Source: Candidatus Limiplasma stercoravium (lineage in GTDB: Bacteria; Bacillota; Clostridia; Christensenellales; Aristaeellaceae). Taken from it: 52,018 nucleotides of DNA. The stretch is from assembly GCA_018715175.1 (NCBI GenBank), contig DVME01000085.1:1-52018 (forward strand). Direction: 5' to 3'. Below are positions 31,533 through 40,891 of this stretch, piece by piece (position 1 is the stretch's first letter; the number at the start of each line of letters is the position of its first letter). Made by a program: the position numbers and the translations under genes. The notes below the pieces were generated by a model. It worked only from the letters and a program-made list of their open reading frames with translations, was not told where the DNA came from and searched no databases.

Positions 31533-34500
31533 TTACGGCTCGGTCAAGCCGTACAGCCCGTTGACGGCAAAGCGCGCGCAGAGGTAGGGGCTGGTGCGCA
31601 TAAGGGCTGTGTAAGGCACGACGCTTTGCTCGGACTCGGTGTAGGGCGTTACGGCGTCGCAAAGCAGCAGCGTGCGCTCCAGGCCGTAGTACGCGAGCGT
31701 CGCCCCGGTCTGCTCGATGCGGCGGCTGAGCAGGTTTTGGGCCACTTCGGTCAGCTCCTGGGTGGTCGCGGTTTCGCCCTTGGCGCCCGCGATGGCCGCG
31801 GCTTCCAGCTGGGCTTGCTCGTCGGCCGGGTTCACGACCACGCGGCCGTTGACGGTCTCGGACTGATCCGACACCGAAACGGTTTGCGCTTGGCCCAAAA
31901 GGGAGGTGGCGTCAAAGAGCACCAGCGCGTCGCTGAGCGTGCTGGAGATATCCAGGCGCGTGTCTCCGTTTTGCAGGCACACGCTTACGCGCATGAGCTT
32001 TTCGCCCAGGCGCAGCGCATCCGCGGCGGACGCTTCGTTGTCCGCGAGCGCGTCCACCGGCTCCAGGTCGATGTGAAACACCGTGCCCAGGCGCCGCACG
32101 CCGTTTTCTTCCATCAGGCGGGCCAGGTTCTCGCCCTGCTGCAAATCCTCCAGCCGTACCAGCACGCACACCCCGTTGAGGCCAAAGGCCACGTAGTCGA
32201 TGCGCTGGTCGCGCAGGTTGGCCATCATCGAGTAGGTCAGGGTCAGGCGGCGGCCGCGGTAGACGCGGTTGCCGTCCAGGTCGGTTTCATAGCCGCCGTC
32301 CTTGGCGAATTCGGCCTCGGCGTTGAGAATCAAAAGCGCCGAATCGTAGCCGCCCCGCAGCCTCAGCGACGGCGTAACCGGACGTTCCTTGCCGTCGATG
32401 AGGTCGGTGACAGGCCGGCCGTAGTACACGTCGCCCACCTTGAGCAGCTCGTTGGTGCGAATCTGGGTGCGAAGGGTCTTGCCGTCGGAGAACAGCAGCT
32501 CGTCATAGATGGGGTCGATGCGGGCGAAGGGGTCGTAGGGCAGGTAGTGGTGGATGTTCCAGTCGATGAAGAACAGCGGGCTCATGGGGTCGAGCACGAG
32601 CTCATAGCCTTCGGGCACAACCAGCCGATCCAACAGGTAAGCATAGTTGCCGTACGCCTCGCCCGGCTCGCGGGTGAGCACGCCCGTCACCTCATCGCCT
32701 TCCAGCATGACGGATTCATCATAGGTAAAGGTGAGCTCCGGGTCGGGATCGTCCTTTTGTTTCATGTTTTCGTCGGGGTAGATGGTCACCACGATGGGCT
32801 TGACCACCAGGGTCACGCGGCTTTCGCCGGGCAGGTAGGTCAGGTCGCCTTCGGGCACGGTGACCACGGCTGTGTATTCGCCGGGCAAGCAGGGGCCGTC
32901 CTTGAGCGCCTGGTTGCCGTCGTAATAGGCTACGGTGGAGCCCGCGGGCAGGAGCGAGGCGCGCAGCACGAAGGGCTCGCGGTTAAAGGTCTTGTACTGC
33001 GTGTCCAGCGCAAAGCGCACGCGCTTGCTGGCGATGGTCACGCTGCCGCGGTCGCCAAAGGCGAAAGCGTCGGCGGTGAGGGCGTTGAGGGAAACGCCGG
33101 TTTGCGCGGCGGCGACGGCCCGGTAGGTTACCACGTCGCCGGGCTGCAGGTTGGGGATCTGCCCTTTGCCGCCGGTGAGGTAGAGGAGGCTGGCGCCGTC
33201 CACCCAGGTGTCGGGCAGTTCTTCGCGCTGCTTGGAGACGCGGTACATCAAAGCCAGGGTACCGGCGCCCTGCGCGCTGAGGGAAACCTCGCCCTTGTCG
33301 GACACGGCGACGCTTTGGAGGGTGGGCAGCGCGCCGGGGCTGACCTCGCCCGAGACCGCGACGCCCGCGTAGGTTTCTTTTCCGTGGAGAACCACCACGG
33401 AGGCGCCGTCCAGGGCCGTATCGCGCCAGAGGGTGACCAGGCCGTTGGCGTCGGTGGTCACGTCAAAGGGATCCGCCGTGCCCAGGCGCAGCTGGATGCC
33501 GGCGCTGGCCAGGGGTTGGTCGTTGTCGCCGGTCACGCGAATGCGCGTGGGGGTCAGGCTGCCGGGCAAAGCGCCCGAGGCAAGGCCCAGGTTGACCGTC
33601 TCGCCGATGGATACGCTGCCGCCGGCGACGCTCTGCGCCGACAGCGCGCCCGGGCCGCTCACGGTAAGGGTCGCGCCTTCGCCCAGCGCAATCGCGCCCA
33701 GGCGGTTGGCGCTTTCCAGCACCAGGTGGAGGTTGGCGTTGGCGCCCACGTTCAGGCCGCCGTTCCCTTCAAAGCCGCTCAGGGTCAGGGTGGCGTTGCA
33801 GCCGTCCGAGAACGTCAGGGAGCCTTCGGACGCTCCAGCCAGGCGAAAATCGCCGCTGCCCAGCGTGAGGCCCTCCGGGGGCACGACCAGGGTTTCGGCC
33901 TGGATGGGCACGGCGGATAACGTCACCCGTCCGCCCTCGATGACGCCCTCGTAGCGCATGCCCGTTTCCGGGGCAGGCAAGGGCGCATAGAGCTTCTGCG
34001 GCTGGCCGGTCAAATACAGCGCCGGCCAGTCGGAACCGCCGAAGGAGGCGGTTATCTCCGGCGACATTTCGCCGCCCGTGACCTGCACTTCGATCCACGA
34101 CGCGGGCGGGGATCCGGTTTGAACGCACACGGTTAAAGCGCCGTGCGCCGTGAGGTCGGAGGCGGTCAGGCTTTGAATGTACAGCCGGCCTGAGCCGGAG
34201 AGCGCATAGGGGGCCGAAAGCGCGAGGATGTGGTTATCGCCGCTGAGGTACAGGGTGCCGCCGCTGCCCTGGAAGGTGGGCGCGGAGCTCGCCGTGCCAA
34301 TGTCCGCCAGCGTAAACGACGCGCCCGCCGCGCCGTTGATGACGCGGTCCTGGCTGTTGGGGCTGGCGGCCACGACGGTATAGCTTTTGTTGGGCTGTGC
34401 CTGGAACACGGCGCTTTCGCTCAAATCCACTTGGTCGTCCGGCGCGGGCGCGGGGGACAGGGCGGTGATGTCCAGGCTGTCGCCGTTGAGGGCCGCGCGG

Positions 34501-35555
34501 TACGTCAGCCCGGATTGCGGCGCGGGAAGCCATACGCACACGTTGCCCTGCGCGTCGGCGCACAACTCGCCGTAGGACTGTCCTTCCAGGGTCACCCGGC
34601 GCGCGCCGGCGGCTGAAAAGCGGTAGGGCTGGTAGCCGTTGGTGCTCGTCGCGCCGCTGGGCAGGCTTACGTTGCCGCTGTAAACGGTTAGGCTGGCGCA
34701 GTTGAGGTTGTTTTGCACGCTCAGGCTGCCCGTGCCGTCGATGACGACATGGGCGGCGGAGGCGGCCAGGGTGCTGAGGGTGTTGACGCCCGAAAATCCA
34801 AGCGTCGCCGCCACGCCGCTGTTGAGGTTGAGGGTCAGAAGCCGCGCGTCGGAAAACCACAGCGAGATCGCCAGCCCCTGGCGCACGTAGAGCGAGGCGT
34901 TTTCGCCGCCGCCGGTGAGGGTGTAGCTGCCGCTGCGGTAGAGGATGTTTTCGCCGTTTTCCAGCGCTACCTCCGTGCGCGCGCTGCTGGCGCGCATCAA
35001 CATGGCGGAGGCGGCTGCGCGGTCGGCGGCGTCAAAAAGCCATTGTCCTAAATCGCACAGGGCCACCACCTCGCCCAGCTCGTTTACGCCAATGTGCTTG
35101 CAGCCGGGCGCCGTGCATTCGGGGGCCTGCTCGCAGTTTTCGGTGGTATGGTCGCACAGGCTTTCGTCCCAGGCGCTGGGCGCAGGCGTTTGGCTGGGCG
35201 TCGCGGTAGGCGTGGGGGATTCGCTGGGCGCAGCGGTAGGCGTGGGGGATTCGCTAGGCGCCGCGGTGGGCGTGGGGGATTCGCTGGGCGCCGCGGTGGG
35301 CGTGGGAGATTCGCTGGGCGCCGCGGTAGGCGTGGGAGATTCGCTAGGCGCCGCGGTAGGCGTGGGCGTTGGGGTGGGATCCGCGGCCGGCGTAGGCGTT
35401 TGCGTAGGCGCAGGCGTTGGCGTTGGCGTTTCGCCAGCCTGCTCAGCAAACGTGGTCGTGCCGCCAGGCAGCGGCTCTGCCAGGGCCGCGCCCGTGAGCA
35501 TCAGGCACAGCAAAGCGCATAGGCAGCGCCGGAAGCCTGTTTGAAATTTGTACAT
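31533..35555 (-). CDS. Large secreted protein with Thr/Pro/Ser repeat stalk and MBG-type domain
   Basis: A 1340-residue exported protein of unknown function. Residues 1-26 are a signal peptide ending ALA. Residues about 41-125 are a Thr/Pro-rich stretch with five copies of SESPTPTA(A/T)P at 71-120, probably extended and possibly glycosylated. Cys residues at about 133-150 (CDHTTENCEQAPECTAPGCKH) follow, then several hundred residues of Ser/Gly/Asn-rich beta-strand sequence suggestive of a beta-solenoid. Residues about 917-995 match the MBG-type surface-adhesin domain (VVKPIVVTIYP...PDPELTFTY...LTREPGEAYGNYAYLL). A C-terminal region of mixed fold follows. There is no LPXTG motif or membrane anchor at the end. 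It may be an adhesin or cell-surface structural protein. The ATG at 35555 follows AAAAGGAGG. Confidence 0.78.
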   Translation of the reverse strand: MYKFQTGFRRCLCALLCLMLTGAALAEPLPGGTTTFAEQAGETPTPTPAPTQTPTPAADPTPTPTPTAAPSESPTPTAAPSESPTPTAAPSESPTPTAAPSESPTPTAAPSESPTPTATPSQTPAPSAWDESLCDHTTENCEQAPECTAPGCKHIGVNELGEVVALCDLGQWLFDAADRAAASAMLMRASSARTEVALENGENILYRSGSYTLTGGGENASLYVRQGLAISLWFSDARLLTLNLNSGVAATLGFSGVNTLSTLAASAAHVVIDGTGSLSVQNNLNCASLTVYSGNVSLPSGATSTNGYQPYRFSAAGARRVTLEGQSYGELCADAQGNVCVWLPAPQSGLTYRAALNGDSLDITALSPAPAPDDQVDLSESAVFQAQPNKSYTVVAASPNSQDRVINGAAGASFTLADIGTASSAPTFQGSGGTLYLSGDNHILALSAPYALSGSGRLYIQSLTASDLTAHGALTVCVQTGSPPASWIEVQVTGGEMSPEITASFGGSDWPALYLTGQPQKLYAPLPAPETGMRYEGVIEGGRVTLSAVPIQAETLVVPPEGLTLGSGDFRLAGASEGSLTFSDGCNATLTLSGFEGNGGLNVGANANLHLVLESANRLGAIALGEGATLTVSGPGALSAQSVAGGSVSIGETVNLGLASGALPGSLTPTRIRVTGDNDQPLASAGIQLRLGTADPFDVTTDANGLVTLWRDTALDGASVVVLHGKETYAGVAVSGEVSPGALPTLQSVAVSDKGEVSLSAQGAGTLALMYRVSKQREELPDTWVDGASLLYLTGGKGQIPNLQPGDVVTYRAVAAAQTGVSLNALTADAFAFGDRGSVTIASKRVRFALDTQYKTFNREPFVLRASLLPAGSTVAYYDGNQALKDGPCLPGEYTAVVTVPEGDLTYLPGESRVTLVVKPIVVTIYPDENMKQKDDPDPELTFTYDESVMLEGDEVTGVLTREPGEAYGNYAYLLDRLVVPEGYELVLDPMSPLFFIDWNIHHYLPYDPFARIDPIYDELLFSDGKTLRTQIRTNELLKVGDVYYGRPVTDLIDGKERPVTPSLRLRGGYDSALLILNAEAEFAKDGGYETDLDGNRVYRGRRLTLTYSMMANLRDQRIDYVAFGLNGVCVLVRLEDLQQGENLARLMEENGVRRLGTVFHIDLEPVDALADNEASAADALRLGEKLMRVSVCLQNGDTRLDISSTLSDALVLFDATSLLGQAQTVSVSDQSETVNGRVVVNPADEQAQLEAAAIAGAKGETATTQELTEVAQNLLSRRIEQTGATLAYYGLERTLLLCDAVTPYTESEQSVVPYTALMRTSPYLCARFAVNGLYGLTEP
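35191..35370 (-). repeat. 30-bp tandem repeats encoding the SESPTPTAAP stalk
   Basis: Six consecutive 30-bp units (TCGCTGGGCGCCGCGGTAGG followed by CGTGGG and four more bases, with small changes) encode the ten-residue repeats of the secreted protein. The units differ at few, mostly third-codon, positions, pointing to recent expansion; copy number may vary between strains. Confidence 0.9.
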
Positions 35556-35660
35556 ATGATTTCCTCCTTTTCCCGCCGGCAAATCAAGGGGGATACCCCT
35601 GGTCTTCCATAGATATAAGACGATGCACAGGCGGATATTGTTTCCAAACAAATGTAAAAT

Positions 35661-36149
35661 TTACGCGCTCAGGCGCGCAAGGCCGCAGCGCTCCAGGAGC
35701 TTGACCAGCGGAATGCCCAGCGCGTAGCATACGCCGGCTTGTCCCAGGCCCACGGTGAGGACGTTGAGCCAAAGAACGTTGAGGCCGTACGCATAGGTCA
35801 GCACCGCGCCGATGATCAAAGCGTTGACCAGCACGGGCGGCAGGGCCTTGATCCACAAAGGCCCGCGCAGGCGCCAGGTGAGCGCGGCGGCCAGGAGCGT
35901 GGCCAGAGAGCCGAAAACCACGTCGTAGGGCGTGGCGCCTAGGGGATTGAAAAGGTTGGCAATCAGGCAGCCCAGCGTGAGGCCGGGAATGGCCTGGGGC
36001 AACAGCGCGGGCAAAAGCGTAAGCGCCTCGGAAACGCGAAACTGCACCGCGCCATAGCTGATGGCCTGAAAAGCCAGCGACAGCGCCGCATACAGCGAGG
36101 CTACCACCGCCGACAGGCATACGTTTTTCACAGTCCAAAAGGATCGCAT
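35661..36149 (-). CDS. queT: QueT-family queuosine-precursor transporter (ECF S component)
   Basis: A 162-residue membrane protein with about five or six transmembrane segments, the substrate-binding part of an ECF transporter for a queuosine precursor. The family pattern is clear: VQFRVSEALTLLPALLPQAIPGLTLGCLIANLFNPLG, then YDVVFGSLATLLAAALTWR and LPPVLVNALIIGAVLTYAYG. The energising EcfA/EcfT module must lie elsewhere. The ATG at 36149 follows GGAGGTAGAAAG. The leader is only about 30 bases long, and no preQ1 riboswitch was recognised in it. It is divergent from the DUF1540 gene. Confidence 0.88.
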   Translation of the reverse strand: MRSFWTVKNVCLSAVVASLYAALSLAFQAISYGAVQFRVSEALTLLPALLPQAIPGLTLGCLIANLFNPLGATPYDVVFGSLATLLAAALTWRLRGPLWIKALPPVLVNALIIGAVLTYAYGLNVLWLNVLTVGLGQAGVCYALGIPLVKLLERCGLARLSA

Positions 36150-36184
36150 CTTTCTACCTCCATCGCGCGTCTGGGCGCGCGCTC

Positions 36185-36213
36185 ATTATAGCACAAACCG
36201 GCGAGGGCGTCAC
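36185..36213 (-). promoter_or_regulatory. Sigma-A type promoter for queT
   Basis: GTGACG, a 17-bp spacer and a perfect TATAAT on the minus strand, about 35 bp before the queT start. Confidence 0.65.
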
Positions 36214-36276
36214 CATGCATGCGCGGCGGGTTTTCGGCGCATACTTGTTGCATCACGAAAAGGGAGGTGAAAGAAT

Positions 36277-36444
36277 ATGGCCTTTCCCAACAAGAACCAG
36301 AGCATCCGCTGCGATGTCGCCAGCTGCCGCCACCACTCCACCGACGGCATGTGCGAGCTGGACGCCATCAAGGTCAAGCCGCGCGGCAACTGTCACAACG
36401 GATCCTGCGAAGAAAGCGAGTGCGGCAACTACAACGCCAAATAA
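36277..36444 (+). CDS. Small cysteine-rich DUF1540 protein
   Basis: A 55-residue protein with six cysteines (residues 12, 17, 26, 39, 44 and 49) in the DUF1540 pattern: IRCDVASCRHHSTDGMC, then ELDAIKVKPRGNC. The family is common in Clostridia and Bacilli, is uncharacterised, and probably binds a metal. An excellent ribosome site (AAGGGAGGTGA) sits 7 bp before the ATG, so it is surely translated. It is divergent from queT, and a long perfect inverted repeat follows its stop. Confidence 0.85.
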   Translation: MAFPNKNQSIRCDVASCRHHSTDGMCELDAIKVKPRGNCHNGSCEESECGNYNAK

Positions 36445-36455
36445 TCCGACCCCAA

Positions 36456-36493
36456 ACGCAAAGGGCGCATGGATTCCCATGCGCCCTTTGCGT
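36456..36493. terminator. Long perfect inverted repeat after the DUF1540 gene
   Basis: ACGCAAAGGGCGCATGG and its exact complement are separated by ATTC, a 17-bp stem 11 bp past the stop codon. No T run follows on the plus strand, so termination efficiency is uncertain, but its position fits an end-of-transcript hairpin. Confidence 0.6.
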
Positions 36494-36497
36494 GCCG

Positions 36498-36552
36498 GAA
36501 AAGTCCGCCAAACACGTTTCCCCTGCGCCTATGGCGCGGCCGGGGAAACACG
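36498..36552. repeat. Composite intergenic hairpin repeat, module copy 3
   Basis: Matches the middle module of the element at 49600-49646: CCGCCAAA, ACACGTTTCCCCTGCGCC, a short loop, GGCGCGGCCGGGGAAAC. The arms GTTTCCCC and GGGGAAAC can pair. It lies between the DUF1540 gene and the convergent ABC permease gene and contains no coding sequence. Confidence 0.7.
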
Positions 36553-36589
36553 CCCGACTTGGTTTTCAGCCGCCGATTCTTTTTGATTT

Positions 36590-38479
36590 TCATTCCTTGA
36601 GCTTTCCCGTCAGGCGTTGCCAGCGTTTTCGCCGCCGGTCGCGCAGCGCCAGGCGGTCGCCCAGGTCGCGCGCGCCTACGCCGTACACCAAATAAAGGAT
36701 CAATCCGCTCACGAGCATGATGAACACCGTGGAAGCGCACCGCCGGCCCGAGGCGTTGACGTTGAACCCGTAGAGGCCCTCGTCCAGGCACATGCTTTGG
36801 ATGACCATGGCGTACGTGACCCCGTAGGAACTGGCAAAGGTCGCGCCCATGTCGTATTCGGTGAACAGCGCGTTGAAATTCAGCGCGAACACGGCCAGGA
36901 CGCTTGGCAGGATGATGGGCAGCTTAACGCGCAGGAAGGTGCGCAGCTGGCTGGCGCCCAGGTTGCGCGCGGCGTCCTCGAGCTCCTCGTCGATGGCGTA
37001 AAACGACGCCTTGATCATGCGCAGCGCGAAGGGCAGTTTGACCACCGTGTAGGCGATGATGATCAGGATGCGCACGTTGTCCATAAAGTAAAGGTTGTTG
37101 CCCAGCACGTACCATACGTCGTTGGAATTGAAGTAGGTGCGGTAGGAGTAGCAAATGAGGATGGTGGGCAGCAGCCAGGGAAACAGCAGGCTGTACTCCA
37201 GCGCGACGGAGCGCTTTTTGCCGCGGTTGCGGAAGATGTAGTTGCAGGCCACCACCACGATCACACAGGCGATGGCGGCTGCGGCGGCGGAGAGCAGGAA
37301 GCTGGTGCGAATGCCGCCCAGGGTGGCGTCGTTGCTGAACAGGCCGGATATGGCGCCTTCGCGGGTGCGGTAGGAGCCGCGGGAGGTCATGTAGGAGTAA
37401 TCCTCCTGGCCAAAGAAGTTCAACAGCGTCCAGTTGGAGAAGTCCAGGGTCTTCATGCGGATGGCCGGGTAGTTCTGGAAGGCGAACACCACGATCATCA
37501 CCACGGGGGTCATGTAGACGATGAACAGCACGTAGGCGTAAATGTGGGCCAGCACGTTGGCCACGGGGTTGTCAATTTTTTGCTTGACCAGCCTGGCCTT
37601 GGTCTTGCTGACGCTCAGGTAATGCCCCTTGCGCTCGTAGGCGGACAGCACCGTGAGCAGCACGATGGTAAACAGGGCCAGGATAATGCTCAGCAGCGCG
37701 GCGCGGGCTTGAGGAAAGGATTCGTCCGCGACGGAGGATCCCGCCAGGCGCACGATTTCCGGGTTGATGGAATCGTAGCCCAACAGCGTCGGAGCGCTCA
37801 TGGCGCACAGGCCGGTGATGAAGGTCATGACGGTGAGGGAAAACATGGTGGGAATCAGCGTGGGGAACACCACTTTCCACAGCGCGCGCAGGGGCTTGGC
37901 GCCCAGGTTGCGGGCGGCTTCCACGGTGTTGTAGTCAATGCCGCGGATGGCGTTGCGCAAAAACAGGGCGTGGTTGGACGTGCAGGCGAACGTCATGGTA
38001 AACAGCACCGCGTTGAAACCGGAGAACCAGTTGGGGTCCAGGTTGGGAAAGTAGGTCAGCATCATCGTGGTGAGGATGCCGTCGTTGTCGTAAAGAAACT
38101 GATAGCCCGTCACCAGGGCGACGCCGCTATAAATCAGGGTGGTCATGTAGCCCAGGCGCAGGATCTTAGCGCCCTTGATGTCAAAATACTCCGTGAGCAG
38201 CACGATGCTCACGCCCACCACATTGACCGTGACCACCAAAAAGAGCGCCAATTTCAGGGAATTCCACACGAAACGGGGCATGTTGCCGGCAAAGAAGAAG
38301 CGGATGACCGCCAGGGGATCGGCGTTGCCGGAGGCGTCGGTCTGGCGGAAGATGGAAGTCAGGGTGTTGAGGCAGGGCAGCAGCATGAAGCCGAAAAACA
38401 GGTAGACGAAAAACGCGATGCCGAACACCTTGGCCAACAGCGCGGGCTTGAGCCAGGAGGGTTTTGCGGTGTTTTGCAT
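36590..38479 (-). CDS. Fused double permease of an iron/phosphonate-type ABC importer
   Basis: A 629-residue inner-membrane protein with about twelve transmembrane segments: two permease domains joined head to tail, as in FbpB/CysW-like ferric-iron or 2-aminoethylphosphonate importers. Each half carries an EAA loop: TVEAARNLGAKPLRALWKVVFP in the first and LEDAARNLGASQLRTFLRVKLP in the second. It forms the membrane channel for the binding protein and ATPase encoded just upstream. The ATG at 38479 follows AGGAGGTGCC, 13 bp after the ATPase gene. The cargo could be Fe(III), an organophosphonate, a polyamine or thiamine-like compound. Confidence 0.93.
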   Translation of the reverse strand: MQNTAKPSWLKPALLAKVFGIAFFVYLFFGFMLLPCLNTLTSIFRQTDASGNADPLAVIRFFFAGNMPRFVWNSLKLALFLVVTVNVVGVSIVLLTEYFDIKGAKILRLGYMTTLIYSGVALVTGYQFLYDNDGILTTMMLTYFPNLDPNWFSGFNAVLFTMTFACTSNHALFLRNAIRGIDYNTVEAARNLGAKPLRALWKVVFPTLIPTMFSLTVMTFITGLCAMSAPTLLGYDSINPEIVRLAGSSVADESFPQARAALLSIILALFTIVLLTVLSAYERKGHYLSVSKTKARLVKQKIDNPVANVLAHIYAYVLFIVYMTPVVMIVVFAFQNYPAIRMKTLDFSNWTLLNFFGQEDYSYMTSRGSYRTREGAISGLFSNDATLGGIRTSFLLSAAAAAIACVIVVVACNYIFRNRGKKRSVALEYSLLFPWLLPTILICYSYRTYFNSNDVWYVLGNNLYFMDNVRILIIIAYTVVKLPFALRMIKASFYAIDEELEDAARNLGASQLRTFLRVKLPIILPSVLAVFALNFNALFTEYDMGATFASSYGVTYAMVIQSMCLDEGLYGFNVNASGRRCASTVFIMLVSGLILYLVYGVGARDLGDRLALRDRRRKRWQRLTGKLKE

Positions 38480-38491
38480 GCCGGCACCTCC

Positions 38492-39511
<1,020 letters not shown>

Positions 39512-39551
39512 GGGGTAGGAGCGCCTCCCAGCATCCGAAAATTCAGGACAA

Positions 39552-39581
39552 ATCCGGCCCCAACGCGCGCTGGGGCCGGAT
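39552..39581 (-). terminator. Intercistronic hairpin/attenuator after the solute-binding gene
   Basis: ATCCGGCCCCA and TGGGGCCGGAT form an 11-bp stem with an 8-base loop, 11 bp after the binding-protein stop. Only a short T stretch (TTGTCC) follows, so partial termination or mRNA protection is likely; either gives more binding protein than ATPase and permease. Confidence 0.65.
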
Positions 39582-39592
39582 GAAAGGTCGGG

Positions 39593-40798
39593 TTATTCGG
39601 CGGCCGCCTGGGTCAGCGTCGCCCAATCCAGGTTGTCCCAGTCGGGCTCTTCCACGGCGCTGCCGGCGTCGGCCCAGTAGAAGCCCAGGTTGGTCATGAT
39701 GTTGGTCCATTCGCTGGAGTGGTGGGCCACATACTCGGCGTAGTTCATGTCGGTGCCCTCGATGGGAGAGAGGGCGAAGTTTTTGAGGGTGTAAATGGGC
39801 GGGATCTCGTCGTAGATCATGCTGGCGGCCACGGTGTTGCACGGATAGGAGTCAAACTCCTCGGCCCAGTACGCCTGCGTTTCGGCGGATCCGAACCACT
39901 CGGCAAAGGCCTTGACCGCCTCGGTCTGCTCCTCGGTGCGGCCTTCGCGGTCCAGGATGCCCAGGTACTCGGCGATGTAGTAGGTGCCGTCGGCGATGTC
40001 CACCAGCGCCCAGTTTTCAGGCGTCAGCGTGCCCTTGAGCGGGTTGGCGCTGCTGTCGGCGGCGGCGTCAATCTGGCCGTAGAGGGAGGAGGAGTAGAAC
40101 GTGGATACCTGCACGTCGCCGCGGTTGAGGGCGTCAAAGCCGTAGCTGTCGCCGGTGTACACGCCGTTTTCGCAGTACTTCCACAGCGCCTTCCAGCCGT
40201 CGATGGAAATGCCGCCCGCCGGGGACTCGGGATCCACAAAGGCGTAGAGCATGGAGGAGTTGATGTTGGAGTTGGTCGTGCCGCCCACCTTGCCCTGACG
40301 GTACCAGGTGTAGCCGCAGTCCACGATGTCGGCCCAATGCTCGAAGCTCAGCGTTTCGCCGTTGGTGCCCAGTTCGTCGGTGCGGTAGAGCATGAGGATG
40401 TTCTGGATAACCAGGCCGTAGGCTTTGCCGTCATACTTGTAGTCGCCCACCTCGTCGGCCCAGGACGGCGTCCAGTCCAGAAGGCGCAGGTTTTCGTAGG
40501 TGCCGTCCACCACCTGGCCCCAGCGCGTCTCGTTGAGACCGAACAGGATGTCGCCGTCCTTTTTCTCGTTGGCGGCCTGGATGACGGACGTATCGCCCGT
40601 GACCACGGTGGAGTCGTCAATGGAGATGGTAAAGCCCGCGGCCTTGGCTTCGTTGATCAGCCAGGTGGTGCGCTCGGTGGAGTTGGAGTTGGAGTAGATG
40701 CGGATGGTGTAGCCGGAGTAGTCCGCCTCGGCGGAGGCGAAGCTGCACAGGCCCAGCGCCAGGGACAGGATAAGCGCAAGGGAAAGCAACCGTTTCAT
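39593..40798 (-). CDS. ABC importer solute-binding protein, iron/phosphonate/thiamine class
   Basis: A 401-residue secreted binding protein. The signal peptide MKRLLSLALILSLALGLCSF ends in a signal-peptidase-I type ASA after residue 23; as in the sugar-binding protein of this window, a lipobox is missing. The mature start (YTIRIYSNSNSTERTTWLINEAKAAG) and GDILFGLN resemble AfuA/FbpA and phosphonate-binding proteins, which bind small oxyanions or iron between two lobes. The ligand cannot be fixed. It is the first gene of the three-gene operon, with a strong promoter, a possible operator and the ribosome site AAAAAGGAGG. Confidence 0.9.
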   Translation of the reverse strand: MKRLLSLALILSLALGLCSFASAEADYSGYTIRIYSNSNSTERTTWLINEAKAAGFTISIDDSTVVTGDTSVIQAANEKKDGDILFGLNETRWGQVVDGTYENLRLLDWTPSWADEVGDYKYDGKAYGLVIQNILMLYRTDELGTNGETLSFEHWADIVDCGYTWYRQGKVGGTTNSNINSSMLYAFVDPESPAGGISIDGWKALWKYCENGVYTGDSYGFDALNRGDVQVSTFYSSSLYGQIDAAADSSANPLKGTLTPENWALVDIADGTYYIAEYLGILDREGRTEEQTEAVKAFAEWFGSAETQAYWAEEFDSYPCNTVAASMIYDEIPPIYTLKNFALSPIEGTDMNYAEYVAHHSSEWTNIMTNLGFYWADAGSAVEEPDWDNLDWATLTQAAAE

Positions 40799-40838
40799 GG
40801 TAGGATCCTCCTTTTTGTATGAAGATTTTTTTGATCGC

Positions 40839-40884
40839 TTGTTAGAACAAACAATAGTATATCATACGCCAGGACGCATGTAAA
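40839..40884 (-). promoter_or_regulatory. Promoter and possible operator of the iron/phosphonate-type ABC operon
   Basis: TTTACA (40879-40884), a 17-bp spacer and TATACT (40856-40861) on the minus strand. A perfect inverted repeat TTGTTAGAACAA at 40839-40850 lies right at the expected transcription start, a good place for a repressor. Confidence 0.7.
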
Positions 40885-40891
40885 CCCTGGC

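Noticed and set aside
35191..35370. Regular 30-bp repeats that could suggest a CRISPR array
   Set aside because: The units are directly adjacent with no spacers, stay in frame, and encode a decapeptide repeat of a secreted protein.
36150..36185. preQ1 riboswitch ahead of queT
   Set aside because: The leader is about 30 bases long and lacks the short preQ1 pseudoknot pattern.
36456..36552. Reading the two hairpins after the DUF1540 gene as a structured small RNA
   Set aside because: One hairpin is a simple perfect inverted repeat at a gene end and the other is a dispersed repeat module; no promoter for a separate RNA is visible.
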